Shown here piece after piece: positions 39,017 to 48,315 of a DNA stretch of 64,000 nucleotides. The notes under the pieces are model-generated. The model saw nothing but the letters and a program-made list of their open reading frames with translations, ran no database searches and was not told the DNA's origin. Origin of the DNA: Curvibacter delicatus NBRC 14919 (GTDB taxonomy: Bacteria > Pseudomonadota > Gammaproteobacteria > Burkholderiales > Burkholderiaceae_C). The stretch covers positions 124,001 through 188,000 of the forward strand of contig NZ_BCWP01000001.1 in the NCBI RefSeq assembly GCF_001592265.1. The letters are read 5' to 3'. Position 1 is the stretch's first letter. Every line of letters begins with the position of its first letter. A program made the translations under genes and the position numbers.

Positions 39017-40759
39017 TCAGGCGGCAACCGGTCGTTCCGAGACCAGTTGCTTCATGTCAGCCGTGAAAAACCGGTAGTTGTTGCGGCCGCCTTTTTTGCT
39101 CATGTACATCGCCATGTCTGCGTGCCGGATCAGATCCTCCGCGTGTTCGCTGTCGATGGGGTAGAGGCTGAGGCCGACGCTGACGGTGGTGGTGATGTCA
39201 TGCCCGTCGATCCGCATCGGCTGCGAGACGGTGTCGACAATCTTCTGCGCAACCAGTGGCACATCGCCGGCATCGGCAATCGACTCCAGGATGATCGTGA
39301 ATTCGTCGCCGCCCAGGCGCGCCACGGTATCGGCCTCGCGCACACTGGCCACCAGACGCTGCGCCACGGTCTGCAGCAACTGGTCGCCAATGTGATGCCC
39401 CAGGGTGTCGTTGATCGGCTTGAAGTTGTCGACGTCAATGAACATTACCGCCACGATGGTGTGGTTGCGATGGGCATGGGAGACCGCGTGGTGCAGACGG
39501 TCGAGGAACAGACCTCGGTTGGGCAGGCCGGTGAGGCCGTCGTGGTAGGCGAGGAACTGCATCTGTTCTTCCGCCGCCTTGCGTTTGGTGATGTCCGCGA
39601 ACACACCGACGTAGTTGACGATCTCGCCCTCTTCATTCCGGACGGTGTTGATGGTGAGCCACTCGGGATAGACCTCGCCGCTGCGACGCCGGTTCCAGAT
39701 CTCACCCTGCCAATGGCCGTTGACCGCGAGCTCGTCGAACATCTTCTGGTAGAAGGTGGCGTCGTGCCGGCCGGATGACAGCATGGCCGGCGTCTGGCCG
39801 ATCACCTCGTGCGCCTTGTAGCCGGTGATCTGGGTGAAGGCCGGATTGACGGATTCGATGATGCGCTGTGCATTGGTGACGACGATGCCCTCAAGCGTGC
39901 TCTCGAACACCTTGGTGGCCAGACGCTGGTGCTGCAGGGACAGCGCCAGGCTGTGCTCACGATCCTTCAGCGTCTCACGCAGCTGGTGCACGTAATCGTG
40001 TTCGATGCTGGCGAGGATGTCGGAGAACGTGACCAGGCCCAGCAACTCGCCGTCGGTGCCGGTCACACCGAGATGACGGATGTGCCGTGCCGTGAACTCC
40101 GAGCGCGCGTGGTACAGGCTCGCGTTGACGGCCACGGTGATGAGGGGGCGGCTGGCCAGTTCACCGACATTGGTGCTGGGCTTGTTGGCCCCGACCAGGC
40201 GCATCACATCGCGTTCGGTGAGGATGCCGTGACTGCCATCCGGGTAGACCACCACGATGGCATCGGTACGGCTGTCGCGCATCGTGTGAACGGCCTCGCC
40301 CAAGGACAGGTGGCTGGCAACCAGCGGCACGCGACGGTTCAGCACCGCGTTGACCTCCCGCAGGGACAGGTAGTATTCGATCCCCTGGTTGAGCACGATG
40401 TCGGTCTGGGTCACGATGCCCTTGCAGGCGCCGGTATCGTCCACCGCCAGGAAATGGCGCACCTTCTCTTCGCGAAAACGCAGGGCCGCTTCACCCAGGC
40501 CGGTCGCGACATGGATGGTCTTGACCGGCGAGGTCATGTGCTTGGAAATCGGCGCCAGGAAGGTTGACGGGTCGGAGGCGTCCAGTGCCAGCACGTCGTG
40601 TTCGGTCCAGATGCCGACGATCGCACCCTTGTCCATCACCAGGATGGAACTGCAGCGTGCCGCCACCATGCGTTGCGCGGCCACAGACAAGGGGGTGTCC
40701 GGGGCACAGCTCAGAATGTCGGGATGGACAATGCGCTCGATGGTGACGTCGGCCGTCAT
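39017..40759 (-). CDS. CBS-PAS-GGDEF diguanylate cyclase
   Basis: A 580-residue cytoplasmic protein. The N-terminal 265 residues hold what look like four CBS motifs arranged as two pairs, then a PAS domain (about 285-400) and a GGDEF domain (about 405-570). The active site GGDEF is at residues 483-487. An inhibitory RxxD site (READ, 474-477) lies the standard five residues before it, so product inhibition by cyclic di-GMP is expected. No EAL domain or REC domain is present. CBS pairs commonly bind adenine nucleotides, so it may link energy state or a ligand to c-di-GMP. Confidence 0.9.
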   Translation of the reverse strand: MTADVTIERIVHPDILSCAPDTPLSVAAQRMVAARCSSILVMDKGAIVGIWTEHDVLALDASDPSTFLAPISKHMTSPVKTIHVATGLGEAALRFREEKVRHFLAVDDTGACKGIVTQTDIVLNQGIEYYLSLREVNAVLNRRVPLVASHLSLGEAVHTMRDSRTDAIVVVYPDGSHGILTERDVMRLVGANKPSTNVGELASRPLITVAVNASLYHARSEFTARHIRHLGVTGTDGELLGLVTFSDILASIEHDYVHQLRETLKDREHSLALSLQHQRLATKVFESTLEGIVVTNAQRIIESVNPAFTQITGYKAHEVIGQTPAMLSSGRHDATFYQKMFDELAVNGHWQGEIWNRRRSGEVYPEWLTINTVRNEEGEIVNYVGVFADITKRKAAEEQMQFLAYHDGLTGLPNRGLFLDRLHHAVSHAHRNHTIVAVMFIDVDNFKPINDTLGHHIGDQLLQTVAQRLVASVREADTVARLGGDEFTIILESIADAGDVPLVAQKIVDTVSQPMRIDGHDITTTVSVGLSLYPIDSEHAEDLIRHADMAMYMSKKGGRNNYRFFTADMKQLVSERPVAA

Positions 40760-40825
40760 GGTGCTCCTGAATGAATTATTTGCTCTCCACCATATCGTCG
40801 CGCGGCGGCCATGTCTTGAGTTACG

Positions 40826-41650
40826 TCAAGAATTGGGCAGGCAAGCCCCGCTACAGCGCGCAATGCCCGCCAGATCGGCGCGCGATTGTGTCTCGTGCAG
40901 CCCGGCTCTGCTCAGCAGGCCGCGCACGGCATCGGCCTGGTCCCAGCCGTGCTCCAGCAGCAGCCAGCCACCCGGTTGCAGATGGGCCGACGCCTGGGCG
41001 GTGATGGTGCGGATGTCATCCAGACCGTCGCGGCCGGCGGTCAGCGCCTGGCGCGGTTCATGGCCGAGGGCGGCCAGGTGCGGGTCACCCTCGGCGATGT
41101 AGGGCGGGTTGGAGACGATCAGGTCGAAGCGGCCTTCCAGCCCAGCCAGCCAGTTGCCCTGCCGGAACGTCACATCCAGTCCCAGGCGTTGTGCATTGGC
41201 ACGCGCCACCGCCAGCGCATCGGCACTGGCATCCACCGCACTCACTTGCGCATCGGGGCGGGCATGCTTGAGTGCCAGGGCGATGGCGCCGCTGCCGGTG
41301 CCCAGATCGACCACACGCGGCGCTGGCAACCCTGCCAGACGTTCCAGTGCCCATTCCACCAGTGTTTCGGTGTCGGGGCGCGGGTCGAGCACACGCGCAT
41401 CCACCTGCAGCGGCAGGCCGTAGAACTCCTTGACGCCGGTCAGGTAGGCGAGTGGCTCGCCACCGGCACGGCGTCGTGCCAGTGCCAGGAAGCGCTCCAT
41501 GGCCTCAGGGTCCAGCGCGTCGCTGTCATGTGCCAGCAGCCAGGCGCGATCGTGTGCCGACCGGCCCAGGGTGTGCAGCAGCAGGAGCTGGGCATCGAGC
41601 CGGGGCAGGCCGAGGGTACGGGCAGCAGCGAGGGCTTGGCTGAGCTGCAT
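40826..41650 (-). CDS. prmC: Peptide chain release factor N5-glutamine methyltransferase
   Basis: A 274-residue SAM-dependent enzyme that methylates the GGQ glutamine of release factors. The catalytic NPPY is present ([12 protein letters not shown]), and the SAM-binding [13 protein letters not shown] is visible. It is encoded just downstream of its substrate gene prfA, the standard arrangement. A CR1 repeat lies in the 69-bp gap before it. Confidence 0.95.
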   Translation of the reverse strand: MQLSQALAAARTLGLPRLDAQLLLLHTLGRSAHDRAWLLAHDSDALDPEAMERFLALARRRAGGEPLAYLTGVKEFYGLPLQVDARVLDPRPDTETLVEWALERLAGLPAPRVVDLGTGSGAIALALKHARPDAQVSAVDASADALAVARANAQRLGLDVTFRQGNWLAGLEGRFDLIVSNPPYIAEGDPHLAALGHEPRQALTAGRDGLDDIRTITAQASAHLQPGGWLLLEHGWDQADAVRGLLSRAGLHETQSRADLAGIARCSGACLPNS

Positions 41651-41652
41651 TT

Positions 41653-41710
41653 GCTATGAAAAAGAGAGTGCCTGGCGCATATTGAATAAGGGCTGGAGTC
41701 AGATTTCTTG
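41653..41710 (+). repeat. CR1 dispersed repeat between prfA and prmC
   Basis: GCTATGAAAAAGAGAG, then TGGCGCA, TTGAATAAGGG and CTGGAGTCAGATT. The second half matches the copy at 22490-22548 closely, while the palindrome arm is degraded. It fills the gap between the prfA stop and prmC start. Confidence 0.6.
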
Positions 41711-41719
41711 CTGATTCAA

Positions 41720-42805
41720 TCAGACGTTGCCCACTTCCAGCTCAGCCAGCTGTTGCGCCGCTTCATAGGCCTGCAGCGCCTCCACCACGTCGTCCAGCTC
41801 GCCTTCCATGACGTAGAGCAGTTTGTACAGCGTGAGGTTGATGCGGTGATCGGTCAGGCGGCCCTGCGGGAAGTTGTAGGTGCGGATGCGGTCGCTGCGG
41901 TCGCCGCTGCCGATCAGGCTCTTGCGCTGGGCCGCATCCTTGGCGGCGCGTTCGGCGCGGTCTTTTTCCTGGATGCGGGCGGTGAGCACCTTCAGCGCCT
42001 GGGCCTTGTTGCTGTGCTGGCTGCGGCCGTCCTGGCACTCGGCCACGATGCCGGTGGGAATGTGCGTGATGCGCACCGCCGAGTCGGTCTTGTTGATGTG
42101 CTGGCCGCCGGCGCCGCTGGCACGAAAGGTGTCGATGCGCAGGTCGGCCGGGTTGATCTGGATCGCCTGCGCCTCGTCCGGTTCCGGCAGCACGGCCACG
42201 GTGCAGGCACTGGTGTGGATGCGGCCTTGGGTTTCGGTGGCCGGCACGCGCTGCACGCGATGGCCACCGGATTCGAACTTGAGCGCGCCGTAGACGTTGT
42301 CGCCCTCGACGCGCAGCACCACCTCCTTGTAGCCGCCCAGCTCGCTGGGTGACTCGCTGATGATCTCGGTCTTCCAGCCGCGACGCTCGCAATAGCGCGT
42401 GTACATGCGCAGCAGGTCGCCGGCGAACAGGGCCGACTCGTCGCCGCCGGTGCCGGCACGGATTTCCACGAAGGCATTGCGCGCATCGTCCGGGTCCTTG
42501 GGCAGCAGCATGCGCTGCAGTTCGGTCTCCAGTTGGGCGAGCTCGGTGCTCGCGCTGTCCACTTCCTCCTGCGCCATCTCCGCCATGTCCGGGTCGGCCA
42601 GCATCTCGCGGGCGCTGGCCAGGTCGGCCTCGCGCTGCTGGTAGCGGGCCCAGCGGCTGGCCACGGCGGCCACCTCGGTGTGCTCGCGCGAGAGCGTGAG
42701 GAACTGGGCCATGTCCTTCATGATGTCTTCGCGCGAGAGCAGGAATTCCAGCTCGGCCAGGCGGTCGGCGTAGCGTGCGAGTTGTTGGCGGAGAAAGGGT
42801 TTCAT
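41720..42805 (-). CDS. prfA: Peptide chain release factor 1
   Basis: A 361-residue class I release factor that recognises UAA and [21 protein letters not shown] contains the GGQ peptidyl-hydrolase motif, and the PxT-type anticodon region lies upstream. The N-terminus [16 protein letters not shown] sets the ATG at 42805; the frame is open further but without conserved sequence. Middle gene of hemA-prfA-prmC. Confidence 0.96.
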   Translation of the reverse strand: MKPFLRQQLARYADRLAELEFLLSREDIMKDMAQFLTLSREHTEVAAVASRWARYQQREADLASAREMLADPDMAEMAQEEVDSASTELAQLETELQRMLLPKDPDDARNAFVEIRAGTGGDESALFAGDLLRMYTRYCERRGWKTEIISESPSELGGYKEVVLRVEGDNVYGALKFESGGHRVQRVPATETQGRIHTSACTVAVLPEPDEAQAIQINPADLRIDTFRASGAGGQHINKTDSAVRITHIPTGIVAECQDGRSQHSNKAQALKVLTARIQEKDRAERAAKDAAQRKSLIGSGDRSDRIRTYNFPQGRLTDHRINLTLYKLLYVMEGELDDVVEALQAYEAAQQLAELEVGNV

Positions 42806-42907
42806 GAGAACACGGTACAAGAGAAGGGCGGCGGATCGGGGCTCCCGGCCGGGGGAGGCGCAGGGCGGCAACGCGCACCCTGGCGGGCGCGCGGAAGGCG
42901 GCCGTCG

Positions 42908-44167
42908 CTAACGCTCTTTGCGCAAGAAGAAGTGCTGAATGGCGTCGCTGGCACGTTCGCGTGCAGCCGCGTCGCCGGCATGCAGTTCGGCCAGCGCGCC
43001 GTGCAGCATTTTTTGCGTCAGGCCCTTGGCCATGGCTTCCAGCACGGCATCCACGTCCTCGCCCTTGGCCAGTTGCCGGCGCGCGCGCGCGATCTCGGCG
43101 TTGCGCCATTCATCGGCCTGGGCGTTGAGCTGCTGGATCAGCGGCACGCTGCGGCGCTGGTCCATCCAGTGCAGGAAGCTCTGCACACCGGCGTCGATGA
43201 TGACTTCGGCCTCGGCCACGGCGGCCTGGCGGTTGGCCTGCGCGGTCTGCACCACGGCGGCCAGGTCATCCACGGTGTAGAGGTAGACGTCGGACAGCGC
43301 CTTGACCTCGGGTTCGATGTCGCGCGGCACCGCCAGGTCGACCATGAACATGGGGCGGTGGCGGCGTAATTTCAGGGCGCGTTCCACCGCACCCAGGCCG
43401 ATCAGCGGCAGCGTGCTGGCGGTGCAGCTCACCACGGCGTCGAATTCGTGCAGGCGGCTGGGCAGGTCGGCCAGGCGCATGACCTCGGCACCGAAGCGGG
43501 AAGCGAGTTTTTCACCGCGGTCGAGCGAGCGGTTGGCAATCACCATCGCCTTCGGGTTCTTCGCCGCGAAGTGGGTGGCGGCCAGCTCGATCATCTCGCC
43601 GGCACCGACGAACAGCACCCGGATGTCGCTCAGGTCTTCGAACAGCTGGCCGGCCAGGCGCACGCTGGCAGCCGCCATGCTGATGGAGTGGGCGCCGATC
43701 TCGGTCGAGGTGCGCACTTCCTTGGCCACGGCAAAGGAGCGCTGGAATAACTGGTTGAGCGTGGTGCCCAGGGCGCCGGCTTCTTCGGCGGCGCGCACCG
43801 CGTCCTTCATCTGGCCCAGGATCTGCGGCTCGCCCAGCACCATGGAGTCCAGCCCACTGGCCACGCGGAAGGCATGGCGCGCCACCTGGCCGTCTTCCAG
43901 TGCGTAGGTGTGTGAGCGCAGGAGCGCGGGCGAAACGCCGCCGCTGTGGGCCAGCCAGTCCAGGGTGGGAACGATTTCCAGCTGGTCGCCGGCACAGTAG
44001 ATCTCGGTGCGGTTGCAGGTGGAGATGATGGCGGCCTCGGGCGGACGCGGCAGGGCGCCGCGCAGGCCGTGCAGGGTGGGGCCGATCTGGTCGAGGGCGA
44101 ACGCAAAACGGCCGCGCAGATCGAGCGGCGCGGTCGTGTGATTGATGCCTAATGCCCAGACTGCCAT
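42908..44167 (-). CDS. hemA: Glutamyl-tRNA reductase
   Basis: A 419-residue enzyme that starts tetrapyrrole synthesis by reducing glutamyl-tRNA to glutamate-1-semialdehyde. The catalytic cysteine is in STCNRTEIY (about residues 48-56), with the NADPH-binding [17 protein letters not shown] near 195. It heads hemA-prfA-prmC. A TATAAT on the minus strand ends 6 nt before the ATG. Confidence 0.95.
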   Translation of the reverse strand: MAVWALGINHTTAPLDLRGRFAFALDQIGPTLHGLRGALPRPPEAAIISTCNRTEIYCAGDQLEIVPTLDWLAHSGGVSPALLRSHTYALEDGQVARHAFRVASGLDSMVLGEPQILGQMKDAVRAAEEAGALGTTLNQLFQRSFAVAKEVRTSTEIGAHSISMAAASVRLAGQLFEDLSDIRVLFVGAGEMIELAATHFAAKNPKAMVIANRSLDRGEKLASRFGAEVMRLADLPSRLHEFDAVVSCTASTLPLIGLGAVERALKLRRHRPMFMVDLAVPRDIEPEVKALSDVYLYTVDDLAAVVQTAQANRQAAVAEAEVIIDAGVQSFLHWMDQRRSVPLIQQLNAQADEWRNAEIARARRQLAKGEDVDAVLEAMAKGLTQKMLHGALAELHAGDAAARERASDAIQHFFLRKER

Positions 44168-44173
44168 CGCCCG

Positions 44174-44179
44174 ATTATA
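44174..44179 (-). promoter_or_regulatory. Candidate -10 element of hemA
   Basis: Perfect TATAAT on the minus strand ending 6 nt before the hemA ATG, with no Shine-Dalgarno sequence between. Transcription from it would begin at or next to the start codon. No good -35 at 17 bp. Confidence 0.45.
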
Positions 44180-44236
44180 AAATTTGCCGATGCCTCAAGC
44201 TTTTGCCCTCTTTTTGGCCTTGTCAGGCCGGCTGCC

Positions 44237-44515
44237 ATGAGCCCGCTGGATATGCTGCTGCACTTGGCCAACTTTGCTGCGCCGGCGCTGGTGCTGGCCT
44301 TGTTGCTGCCTCTGATTGCCCACTTCTTCATCAAAAAACAGGCGCCAGCGCTTGCCTGGTGGGCGCAAGCAGCTATCAATTTTGTAGTGGGTGTGGTCGT
44401 GCTGCTCGTCGGCCTGTGGCTGTGGAGCCGCGACGGCAAGATGGTCACCTATGCCCTGCTGGTGCTGGCGCTGGCCAGCAGCCAGTGGCTGTTGTCACGC
44501 GGCTGGCGCAAATAG
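44237..44515 (+). CDS. Small membrane protein containing an in-frame CR1 repeat
   Basis: A 92-residue protein with three hydrophobic segments (about residues 11-30, 47-63 and 74-85). No family recognised. Codons 32-51, including HFFIKKQAPALAWW in part, coincide with a CR1 repeat that introduces no stop. Its 3' end overlaps the 3' end of ugpQ on the other strand by 21 bp. Position next to hemA and the predicted helices support a real gene, but the repeat content weakens this. Confidence 0.6.
   Translation: MSPLDMLLHLANFAAPALVLALLLPLIAHFFIKKQAPALAWWAQAAINFVVGVVVLLVGLWLWSRDGKMVTYALLVLALASSQWLLSRGWRK
44331..44387 (-). repeat. CR1 dispersed repeat inside a small membrane protein gene
   Basis: On the minus strand it reads CTACAAAATTGATAGCTGC, then TTGCGC, GGCAAGCGC and GCCTGTTTTTTG. 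It shows the fullest form of the second half, with a TTGCGC/GCAAGCGC inverted pair. It is translated in frame by the host gene. Confidence 0.72.
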
Positions 44516-45250
44516 GTCGACCCGGTCGGTGATGATGCCGTCCACGCCCAAGGCGATCAGGCGCTCGGCGGCCCATTCGTCGTTCACCGTGTAGCTCAGG
44601 CAGCGCAGGCCCGCGCTTTTCGCCTGCATCACGCTCGAGGCGTCCCACAGGGTCTGGTTGCAGACCACGGCCACGCAGCCCAGCGCGCGGGCGGTTTCCA
44701 GCCAGCCGGTCCACAGTGTGTCGAGCAGCAGGCCGCGTGGCAGTTCCGGCGCGGCGGCCAGGGCGCCTTGCAGTGCCTCGGGCTGGAAGGAGGTCAGCAG
44801 TGGCGGCACGGCCTGGCCCTGCCACAGGCGCGCTGCCGTGGCCGCGACCACCTCACCGGTAGGGCGCTCGGTGCCGGGTGTGGGTTTGATTTCGATGTTG
44901 AGCAGATAACCGTTGTGCTGGCAGAAGCGCGTTACCGCTTCGAGTGTGGGCAGTGGTTCGCCCGCGAAGGCGCGCGAGTGCCAGCTGCCGGCATCGAGCT
45001 GCGACAGGGCCTGCCAGCTGTGTGCACCGGCCATGCCCTGGCCGTTGGTGGTGCGCTCGAGTGTGCTGTCGTGCAGCAGGAAGGGCACACCATCGCTGGA
45101 GAGTTTCACATCGCATTCGAACATGCGGTAGCCGTGGGTGGCGCCGGTGCGAAAGGCCGCCAGGGTGTTTTCGGGCGCCAGTTTGCCGGCGCCGCGGTGG
45201 GCGATCCAACGTGGATAGGGCCAGGCCGTGATGCAGTCTGGCGGGTTCAC
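44495..45250 (-). CDS. ugpQ: Glycerophosphodiester phosphodiesterase
   Basis: A 251-residue GDPD enzyme that releases glycerol-3-phosphate from glycerophosphodiesters. The N-terminal [16 protein letters not shown] and [18 protein letters not shown] carry the metal-binding His, Glu and Asp. There is no signal peptide, so it acts in the cytoplasm on imported diesters, as in E. coli. Its start overlaps the ugpC stop by 4 bp. Confidence 0.94.
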   Translation of the reverse strand: MNPPDCITAWPYPRWIAHRGAGKLAPENTLAAFRTGATHGYRMFECDVKLSSDGVPFLLHDSTLERTTNGQGMAGAHSWQALSQLDAGSWHSRAFAGEPLPTLEAVTRFCQHNGYLLNIEIKPTPGTERPTGEVVAATAARLWQGQAVPPLLTSFQPEALQGALAAAPELPRGLLLDTLWTGWLETARALGCVAVVCNQTLWDASSVMQAKSAGLRCLSYTVNDEWAAERLIALGVDGIITDRVDLFAPAA

Positions 45251-46266
45251 AGGCGTTTCCCGGTGGCTTCGTCGAACCAGTGCAGGCGTTCGGGCTGTGG
45301 CGAGACAAACAGGCGGGTACCGATGGCCGGTGCCGAGTCCTGTTCTTCGTTGACGCGAATAATCAGTTGCTCACTGTCCAGCCGCGTGTAGATCAGTCGT
45401 TCGGCGCCCAGCATTTCCACCGCCTCCACCTGCACCGACCAGCCCGTGTCAACGGGTTGCGGCACGATCTGCAGGTGCTCGGGGCGGATGCCCAGGATGG
45501 TGCCGGGTTTCACATGCGGGGCGCTGCTGAGCAGGTTCATGGGTGGCGAGCCGATGAAGCTGGCGACGAAGGTGGAGGCAGGCCGGTGGTAGACCTCCTC
45601 CGGCGTGCCGAACTGTTCCATCCGGCCGGCGTTCATGACAATCATGCGCTGCGCCAGTGTCATGGCCTCGACCTGGTCGTGCGTGACGAACAACGAGGTG
45701 ATGCCGAGTTCTCGGTGTAGCTTCTGGATTTCGAGCCGGGTCTGTGCGCGCAGCTTGGCGTCCAGGTTGGACAGCGGTTCGTCGAACAGGAAAACCTGCG
45801 GCTGGCGCACGATGGCGCGGCCCATGGCGACACGCTGGCGTTGCCCGCCGGAGAGCTGGCGCGGCTTGCGCTCCAGAAAGGGGCCGAGCTCCAGAATCGC
45901 GGCAGCCTTGGCCACGCGGGCGCGGATCTCGTCCTTCGGCACCTTGGCGATCTTCAGGCCGTAGGCCATGTTGTCGAACACGCTCATGTGCGGGTAGAGC
46001 GCGTAGTTCTGGAACACCATGGCGATGTCGCGCTCGGCCGGCTCCAGGTCGTTGACGACCCGGTTGCCGATGGCAATGCTGCCGCCGGAGATCGCCTCCA
46101 ATCCGGCCACCATGCGCAGCAGGGTGGACTTGCCGCAGCCCGAGGGGCCGACGATGACGATGAACTCGCCGTCGGCGATGTCGGCGTTCACGCCATGGAT
46201 GACCTGCAGCTCGTGCCGGCCCTTGCCGTAGCGCTTGATGACGTTGTTGAATGTGATGGCAGCCAT
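45247..46266 (-). CDS. ugpC: Glycerol-3-phosphate ABC transporter ATP-binding protein
   Basis: A 339-residue ABC ATPase of the MalK/UgpC type. Walker A is GPSGCGKST, the signature is [14 protein letters not shown], and Walker B is [13 protein letters not shown]-terminal regulatory OB-like domain covers about residues 240-335. It energises Ugp import of glycerol-3-phosphate and glycerophosphodiesters. It shares one base with the ugpE stop. Confidence 0.94.
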   Translation of the reverse strand: MAAITFNNVIKRYGKGRHELQVIHGVNADIADGEFIVIVGPSGCGKSTLLRMVAGLEAISGGSIAIGNRVVNDLEPAERDIAMVFQNYALYPHMSVFDNMAYGLKIAKVPKDEIRARVAKAAAILELGPFLERKPRQLSGGQRQRVAMGRAIVRQPQVFLFDEPLSNLDAKLRAQTRLEIQKLHRELGITSLFVTHDQVEAMTLAQRMIVMNAGRMEQFGTPEEVYHRPASTFVASFIGSPPMNLLSSAPHVKPGTILGIRPEHLQIVPQPVDTGWSVQVEAVEMLGAERLIYTRLDSEQLIIRVNEEQDSAPAIGTRLFVSPQPERLHWFDEATGKRL

Positions 46267-47120
46267 TATTTTTCCGTGTCAACCAGACCTTTGACAAACC
46301 ACTTCTGCATCAGGATCACGACCAGTGCCGGCGGCAGCATGGCCAGGATCGCCGTGGCCATGACCACGTTCCATTCGATGTAGACCTCGCCGAAGATGGC
46401 GCGCTTGATGCCCAGCACGATTGGGTACATGTCTTCGCTGGTGGTGACCATCAGCGGCCACAGGTACTGGTTCCAGCCGTAGATGAACTGGATCACGAAC
46501 AGCGCGGCCATCGACGTTTTCGACAGCGGCAGCAGCACGTCAAAGAAAAAGCGCATGGGGCCGGCACCGTCGATGCGCGTCGCCTCCACCAGTTCGTCGG
46601 GCACGGTCAGGAAGAACTGGCGGAACAGGAAGGTGGCGGTGGCCGAGGCGATCAGCGGCACGGTCAGGCCGGCGTAGCTGTTGAGCATGCCCAGATTGGC
46701 AATGACCTCGTAGGTCGGGCCGATGCGCACCTCCACCGGCAGCATCAGCGTGATGAAGATCATCCAGAACACGGCGCCCTTGAAGGGGAAACGGAAGTAG
46801 ACGATGGCGAAGGCCGACAGGAGCGAGATGGCGATCTTGCCGACCGTGATGGCCAGGGCCACCACCAGGCTGACCCACATCATCGGCCAGCCCGCCGCGA
46901 TGGTGGCGCCGCCATAGGTCTTGCCGCCGAACAGGGCCAGCCGGTAGGTGTCCAGCAAGTGGCTGCCGGGCAAGAGGGACAGCGGGTGGCTGGAGGCGAT
47001 CTGCTCGGCCGACTGCGTGGACGCAATGAAAGCCAGGTAGACCGGAAAGGCGATGACGATGACGCCCGCCAGCAGGATGACGTGGGTGAAGAAATCAAGA
47101 ATAGGGCGACGTTCGATCAT
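46266..47120 (-). CDS. ugpE: Glycerol-3-phosphate ABC transporter permease UgpE
   Basis: A 284-residue permease with six predicted helices and the MalG-type EAA loop ([20 protein letters not shown]). ATG 47120 gives [14 protein letters not shown], the expected N-terminus; a longer frame upstream runs into repeat DNA. A CR2 repeat occupies most of the 223-bp gap separating it from ugpA, an unusual interruption for an ABC operon. Confidence 0.93.
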   Translation of the reverse strand: MIERRPILDFFTHVILLAGVIVIAFPVYLAFIASTQSAEQIASSHPLSLLPGSHLLDTYRLALFGGKTYGGATIAAGWPMMWVSLVVALAITVGKIAISLLSAFAIVYFRFPFKGAVFWMIFITLMLPVEVRIGPTYEVIANLGMLNSYAGLTVPLIASATATFLFRQFFLTVPDELVEATRIDGAGPMRFFFDVLLPLSKTSMAALFVIQFIYGWNQYLWPLMVTTSEDMYPIVLGIKRAIFGEVYIEWNVVMATAILAMLPPALVVILMQKWFVKGLVDTEK

Positions 47121-47182
47121 CGTGGCTTCCGCCTTATTGCATAGTGCGTGACCCACAAGGTGTGAGCCCTCCAGTCAGATGC

Positions 47183-47342
47183 GCAGGCACCCGCGGAACC
47201 GGCAGTGCCGGGCCGCTGGGTGCGCCCCCTTGAGGGGTTGAGGGCTGCGGCTCCCAGCCTGCCTGCGCAGGCTGGGACAGCCTGAAGGGCCACGACCTCT
47301 GGTCGTCGGCATCGGGCGCCAAAGGCGCTTCGGGGGTGTTCC
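47183..47342 (+). repeat. CR2 dispersed repeat, long form, between ugpA and ugpE
   Basis: Begins CCGCGGAACCGG, GGGCCGCTGGGTGCG and CCCCCTTGAGGGG, then an extra internal part with two hairpins: CCCAGCCTGC/GCAGGCTGGG (47252-47275) and ACGACC/GGTCGT (about 47292-47306). It ends CGCTTCGGGGGTGTTCC. It is longer than the other copies and lies within the ugp operon. Confidence 0.75.
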
Positions 47343-47343
47343 A

Positions 47344-48225
47344 TCAGTACTCAATCTTGCGTTCGACAAAGCGGAACTGGACCACGGTGAGCGCAATCAC
47401 GATGAGCATCAGCACCACCGACTGCGCGGCCGAGCCGCCCATGTCGAGCGCCTTGAAACCGTCGTAATAGACCTTGTAGACCAGGATGGCGGTTTCCTTG
47501 CCCGGGCCACCATGGGTGGCCGCGTCCACCGTGCCGAAGGTATCGAAGAAGGCGTAGATCACGTTCATGACCAGCAGGAAAAAGCTGGTAGGCGCCAGCA
47601 GCGGGAAGACAATGGTCCAGAAGCGCCGCCAGGGCGAGGCGCCATCGATGGCGGCGGCCTCGATCAGCGAGTGGGGGATCGACTGCAGTCCCGCCAGGAA
47701 GAACAGGAAGTTGTAGGACACCTGTTTCCAGGCTGCGGCCATCACGATCAGGGCCATGGCGTGGTCGGCGTCGAGCAGATGGTTCCAGGGCAGGCCCAGG
47801 GCCTGCAGGGCGTAGGCAATCACGCCGTAGGGCGAGGCGAACAGCATCAGCCACAGGACACCGGCTACCACCGGGGCCACCGCGTAGGGCCAGATCAGCA
47901 GGGTCTTGTAGAAGCCGGCCAGCCGGTTGACGCGGTTGGCCATGACCGCCAGCAGCAGTGCCAGCGACATCGATGAGGCCGCAACCCACAGCGAAAAGAC
48001 GGCCGTGGTCTTGAAGGAGGCGAGGTAGCTGGCGTCGTCGAACAGGCGCTGGAAGTTCTCCCAGCCCACAAACTCCCGGCTGGTGCCGAAGGCGTCCTCC
48101 TGCAGCACGCTCTGGTACAGCGCCTGGCCGGCAGGCCAGAAGAAGAACACCAGGACGATGATCAGCTGGGGTGCCAGCAGAACCCAGGGCAACCAGGATG
48201 ATTTGAAGAGGACGCGCTTTTCCAT
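47344..48225 (-). CDS. ugpA: Glycerol-3-phosphate ABC transporter permease UgpA
   Basis: A 293-residue permease with six predicted helices and an EAA loop ([19 protein letters not shown]). It pairs with UgpE to form the membrane channel. It lies 90 bp after ugpB, a gap holding a strong stem-loop, and is followed by a CR2 repeat. Confidence 0.94.
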   Translation of the reverse strand: MEKRVLFKSSWLPWVLLAPQLIIVLVFFFWPAGQALYQSVLQEDAFGTSREFVGWENFQRLFDDASYLASFKTTAVFSLWVAASSMSLALLLAVMANRVNRLAGFYKTLLIWPYAVAPVVAGVLWLMLFASPYGVIAYALQALGLPWNHLLDADHAMALIVMAAAWKQVSYNFLFFLAGLQSIPHSLIEAAAIDGASPWRRFWTIVFPLLAPTSFFLLVMNVIYAFFDTFGTVDAATHGGPGKETAILVYKVYYDGFKALDMGGSAAQSVVLMLIVIALTVVQFRFVERKIEY

Positions 48226-48251
48226 GGTGTGATTGTGTGCCTCCAGAAATC

Positions 48252-48276
48252 ACCCTCCCCGTTTGGCGGGGAGGGT
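48252..48276 (-). other. Stem-loop between ugpB and ugpA
   Basis: A perfect 10-bp GC-rich inverted repeat (ACCCTCCCCG/CGGGGAGGGT) with a 5-nt loop. On the ugp transcript it lies after ugpB without a T run. A hairpin there could protect the binding-protein mRNA from 3' decay and raise its ratio to the permease. The CCCTCCCC/GGGGAGGG form is also a common dispersed repeat in proteobacteria. Confidence 0.7.
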
Positions 48277-48315
48277 TGGGGAGGGGCCGTCAGTACAGCC
48301 GGGGCGAAAAGTCGG

